64,000 nucleotides of DNA from Rhodopseudomonas palustris (GTDB lineage Bacteria > Pseudomonadota > Alphaproteobacteria > Rhizobiales > Xanthobacteraceae): the NCBI RefSeq assembly GCF_003031265.1, contig NZ_CP019966.1, positions 2,542,001-2,606,000 of the forward strand, read 5' to 3'. The translations under genes and the position numbers were made by a program. Positions 61,045 through 64,000 of the stretch are shown in pieces (within the stretch, counting starts at the first letter, position 1; every line of letters begins with the position of its first letter). The notes under the pieces are model-generated. The model saw only the letters and a program-made list of their open reading frames with translations. It searched no databases and was not told the DNA's origin.

Positions 61045-62742
61045 ATGCCGCCCCAATCCTTCGACCCGTCTGCCCCGAAGCTGAATCGACGCCGTTTCCT
61101 CGGTCACGCCGTTGGAGCCGCCGTGCTCACCGGCGCGTCTTCCACCGCATTGCCGCTGGTGTTCACCACGCCGGCGCGGGCGCGCGAGGCGTCGCCGGTC
61201 GTGATCGAGACGCGGCTCGGGCGGCTGCGCGGAGAGAGCGTCGAGGGAGTGGCATCGTTCAAGGGCGTGCCCTACGGCGCGTCGACCGCCGGCGACAATC
61301 GTTTTCGTCCGCCGGTGCCGCCTGCTGCGTGGACCGGCGAGCGCGACGCGACGCAGTTCGGGCCATCGGCGCCGCAGCCCGCGGCACCGAGCCCGGCCGA
61401 GTTCGCCTGGTACTGGTCGAAGGTGCCGACCAGCGAGGACAATCTCACGCTGTCGGTGTACACGCCCGGCGTCAACGATGGCGGCAGGCGGCCGATTCTG
61501 GTGTGGCTGCACGGTGGCGCATTCGCGATCGGCGCCGGCACCTCGCCGGGCTTCGACGGCTCGCACCTTGCCAAGGCGCAGAACGTAGTCGTGGTCTCTA
61601 TCAACCACCGGCTCAATCTGTTCGGCTCGCTGTACACCGGCGAATTTCCCGAAGAACTGTCGCCGGCGTCGGGCAATCTTTCCGTGCTGGATCAGATCGC
61701 GGCGTTGAAATGGGTGCGCGACAACGCGGCTGCGATCGGCGGCGATGCCGGTAACGTCACCGTCTTCGGTCAGTCCGGCGGCGCCGCGAAAGTCGCGGTG
61801 CTGCTCGGCGCACCAGCGGCCAAGGGTCTGTTCCACCGCGCCGTGATCCAGAGCGCGTCGGGTGCCTGGCGGCTGGCGACACCGGAATCGGCCGCGCGCT
61901 CAGCGCACGCGCTGCTGGCACAGTTCGACCTGACGGCGAAGAACGCCGGCAAGCTGCGGGAGATTCCCGCCGACAAGCTGGTTGCGGCGATCGCGCAGGT
62001 GGCGGCGAAGACCGGCGTCGCTGATTTCCGGCCGACGCTGGACAATCTGGTGTTCAAGCAGCATCCGTTCGATCCGGCCGCGAGCGCGGTGTCGGATGAC
62101 ATCCCGCTGCTGATCGGCACGACGGCGGATGAAGCGACCTTCTTCCTCGCGGGCGATCAACGCAACTTCTCGCTCGGGGCGGATCAGGTTCGCGCCCGGA
62201 TCAAGAAATTCATCGGCCTCGACGATGCGGCGACCGACAAGCTGATCCGCGCCTACCGTGACATCCTGCCGGAATCGTCGCCGAGCGAACTGCTGATCGC
62301 CGTCGCCGGCGACTACAACTACGTGCTGCCGACGCTGCTGGTCGCCGACCGCAAGGCCGCACAGGGCAAGGCGCCGGTGTACGCCTATCGGTTCGACTGG
62401 CGATCTCCGGCGCGCGACGGCGTGCTGGGCTCGCCGCACACCGCCGAGGTTCCGTTCATTTTTGGGACGCTCGATGCCGCCACGCCGCTGATCGGCGACA
62501 GCCAGGACCGCTTGAATGTGCGGGATCGGATCGGCGAGATCTGGGCGAGCTTTGCACGCAGCGGACGTCCCACCACCAAGGCGATCGCGGAGTGGAATCC
62601 ATATCGGGGCGAAGAGCGCACCGCGGCGCTGATCGGCGGCTCTTGGCGCACGGTCGACGATCATGCCAAGGCGCGACGGGCGGCGTTCGCCGACATCGCG
62701 CCTTACGAATACAGCCGCCCCGTGACCTTCACGCGGGATTAG
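61045..62742 (+). CDS. Tat-exported type-B carboxylesterase
   Basis: This 565-residue protein has a twin-arginine leader (LNRRRFLGHAVGAAVL) and the carboxylesterase/cholinesterase fold: SFKGVPYGAST, EDNLTLSVYTPG, the oxyanion block WLHGGAFAIG, nucleophile serine in FGQSGGAAK, and a late histidine in SPHTAEVPFIFG. It hydrolyses carboxylic esters in the periplasm. The start at 61045 keeps the leader at the N terminus. It is followed after 32 bases by an amino-acid-type binding protein, so hydrolysis products could be taken up by that transporter. Confidence 0.9.
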   Translation: MPPQSFDPSAPKLNRRRFLGHAVGAAVLTGASSTALPLVFTTPARAREASPVVIETRLGRLRGESVEGVASFKGVPYGASTAGDNRFRPPVPPAAWTGERDATQFGPSAPQPAAPSPAEFAWYWSKVPTSEDNLTLSVYTPGVNDGGRRPILVWLHGGAFAIGAGTSPGFDGSHLAKAQNVVVVSINHRLNLFGSLYTGEFPEELSPASGNLSVLDQIAALKWVRDNAAAIGGDAGNVTVFGQSGGAAKVAVLLGAPAAKGLFHRAVIQSASGAWRLATPESAARSAHALLAQFDLTAKNAGKLREIPADKLVAAIAQVAAKTGVADFRPTLDNLVFKQHPFDPAASAVSDDIPLLIGTTADEATFFLAGDQRNFSLGADQVRARIKKFIGLDDAATDKLIRAYRDILPESSPSELLIAVAGDYNYVLPTLLVADRKAAQGKAPVYAYRFDWRSPARDGVLGSPHTAEVPFIFGTLDAATPLIGDSQDRLNVRDRIGEIWASFARSGRPTTKAIAEWNPYRGEERTAALIGGSWRTVDDHAKARRAAFADIAPYEYSRPVTFTRD

Positions 62743-62774
62743 CAACGGCACCCCGATAGCAGGAGAATCCTGTC

Positions 62775-63797
62775 ATGTTTCAGCATCTGCGACGGACAAC
62801 GTCGGTTGGCGCTGCGCTCGCGGTCGTCCTTGCTCTGGTGTCGAGCGCCGCATCGGCCGGGCCGACGCTCGACCGCATCAAGTCCCGCGGGGTGATCAAG
62901 GTCGGCGTCGGAACGACGCCTGGCTATTTCGCGCCGGATTCGAACGGCCGCTGGCAAGGCTTCTTCGTCGACTTCGGCCGGGCGCTGGCTGTCACCGTGT
63001 TCGGAGATCCCGACAAGGTGCAGTTTACCAGTTCGTCGCCGCAGCAGCGTCTCCCCGCGCTGCAATCGGGCGAGTTCGACGTGCTGCTGTCTGGCGTCAC
63101 CGTCACCATCACGCGTGCGTTCAAGCTCGGCTTTCATTTCGGTCCGACGATCTTCTACGACGGCCAAGGCATCCTGGTTCGCAAGGACCTCGGCGTGACC
63201 TCGGCGTCGCAGCTCGACGGCGCGACGATCGGAATCCAAAGCGGCACCACCGGGGAGCTGAACATCGCCGACTATTTCCGCAAGCACCGGCACAAGTTCA
63301 CGCCGGTGACGATCGAGGACACCAGCGAGTTCATTGCGGCTCTCGACTCGGGGCGCGTCGACGGACTGACCCAGGATGCTTCCGACCTCGCGGCCAAGCA
63401 GACCCAGCTGAAGAAGCCGGACGACTACGTGATTCTGCCGGAGCGGTTGTCGAAGGAGCCGTTGGCGCCGGCGGTTGCAGGCGGCGACGATCGGTGGCTC
63501 GAGGTCGTCACCTGGACGGTCAACGCCACGATCCAGGCCGAGGAGTGGGGGATCACGTCGAAGAATGTCGACGACTTCCTCAAGTCCGACGATCCGTCGA
63601 TCCGTCGGTTCCTCGGCGTCGATCCGTCGCTCGCCGAGTCGATCGGCCTCGATCCCAAATGGGCCTATACGATCATCAAGACGGTCGGCAATTACGGCGA
63701 GATCTTCGATCGGCACCTCAAACCGCTTGGCTGGGAGCGCGGCTACAATCGGCTGTGGACCCAGGGCGGCTTGTTGTACTCGCCGCCGTTCCGCTGA
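62775..63797 (+). CDS. Amino-acid-type ABC transporter substrate-binding protein (SBP_bac_3)
   Basis: This 340-residue protein has a signal peptide (cut near ASAGPT) and the family 3 pattern: LDRIKSRGVIKVGVGTTPGYF, GRWQGFFVDFGRALA, SGEFDVLLSGVTVT, GATIGIQSGTTGE and a C-terminal YGEIFDRHL with WTQGGLLYSPPFR. This resembles AapJ-type general amino-acid binding proteins. It precedes a permease gene that runs off the window, giving the start of an importer. Confidence 0.91.
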   Translation: MFQHLRRTTSVGAALAVVLALVSSAASAGPTLDRIKSRGVIKVGVGTTPGYFAPDSNGRWQGFFVDFGRALAVTVFGDPDKVQFTSSSPQQRLPALQSGEFDVLLSGVTVTITRAFKLGFHFGPTIFYDGQGILVRKDLGVTSASQLDGATIGIQSGTTGELNIADYFRKHRHKFTPVTIEDTSEFIAALDSGRVDGLTQDASDLAAKQTQLKKPDDYVILPERLSKEPLAPAVAGGDDRWLEVVTWTVNATIQAEEWGITSKNVDDFLKSDDPSIRRFLGVDPSLAESIGLDPKWAYTIIKTVGNYGEIFDRHLKPLGWERGYNRLWTQGGLLYSPPFR

Positions 63798-63817
63798 TGT
63801 AACGCGCGGCGGTCGCC

Positions 63818-64000
63818 GTGTCTGCGCTCGAACGCCTCCGGCGCCGCCCGCGAGCGTGGCTGTCAAATTGGCTCGGGCCGCGACCGGCGATACAACTCGC
63901 CGTGTTGGTCACGGTCGTGGTCCTCGTCGTCGTTTTGGGATCGAACATCGCCGCCACCATGGCGAGGATCGGCCTGACGCCCGGATTTGGCTTCCTGGAG
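63818..64000 (+). CDS. Amino-acid ABC transporter permease, N-terminal part (runs off right edge)
   Basis: From the GTG at 63818 an uninterrupted frame reaches base 64000 (61 codons). It reads a basic N terminus, then a strong hydrophobic segment (AVLVTVVVLVVVLGSNI), and ends in ARIGLTPGFGFLE. This matches the N terminus of AapQ/GltJ-type permeases, where a GFxFL motif follows the first helix. It begins 20 bases after the binding-protein stop. The rest of the gene is outside the window. Confidence 0.8.
   Translation, partial: MSALERLRRRPRAWLSNWLGPRPAIQLAVLVTVVVLVVVLGSNIAATMARIGLTPGFGFLE

Noticed and set aside
1..64000. CRISPR arrays, insertion sequences, tRNA or rRNA genes
   Set aside because: I saw no regularly spaced repeats, transposase motifs or RNA gene signatures in the window.

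Overview
This is a GC-rich, tightly packed window with no rRNA or tRNA that I could see. It looks like an alphaproteobacterium close to Rhodopseudomonas palustris. The reasons are an Irr-type Fur regulator, a ferrosome-like operon, methylthio-alkane reductase (nitrogenase-like) genes, and many aliphatic-sulfonate transport genes. The assignment rests on gene content and recall, not on a database search.

Layout. Bases 2-5923: the end of a peptide/glutathione-type ABC importer (partial binding protein, two permeases, fused double ATPase) followed by a gamma-glutamyltranspeptidase-family enzyme. 6299-7375: a secreted RlpA-nuclease fusion. 7413-11352 (minus): a six-gene operon with a P1B-type ATPase and two HMA-like proteins that matches ferrosome (fez) clusters. 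It diverges from an irr-like gene at 11850, and two FixK/FNR-type boxes lie between them. 12423-15472 (minus): a DMSP-lyase-like cupin, a methyltransferase and a Tat-exported beta-propeller, the last directly behind a nitrogenase-like DK pair (15493-18419).

18644-37752 is the core of a sulfur-salvage island. It holds three O-acetylhomoserine sulfhydrylase paralogues (one without its catalytic lysine), an Lrp/AsnC regulator, and an operon of a NifX-like protein, a NifB-like radical SAM protein, a NifH-like protein and an acireductone dioxygenase. It also holds a reverse transsulfuration pair, a MetQNI importer, a second nitrogenase-like DK pair behind an intact sulfhydrylase, and a threonine aldolase. 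At 38437 there is a 112-residue protein that is 44% methionine. 40127-45644 is an ssu alkanesulfonate import and monooxygenase cluster.

46085-50831 holds a third nitrogenase-like set with its own radical SAM protein and Fe protein. Its D-like subunit keeps one cysteine and its K-like subunit keeps three, so it is not another copy of the first two sets. It is the best candidate for an undescribed system here. 50992-63797 returns to sulfonate transporters, oxidoreductases, another Cys/Met PLP enzyme, hydrolases and an amino-acid ABC binding protein. A partial permease runs off the right edge.

How it fits together (inference): organosulfur compounds (sulfonates, thioethers, possibly DMSP, methionine, glutathione) are imported or cleaved. 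DMS or other methylthio-alkanes are reduced to methanethiol by the Mar enzymes, and sulfhydrylases fix methanethiol into methionine. Cystathionine enzymes then redistribute the sulfur.
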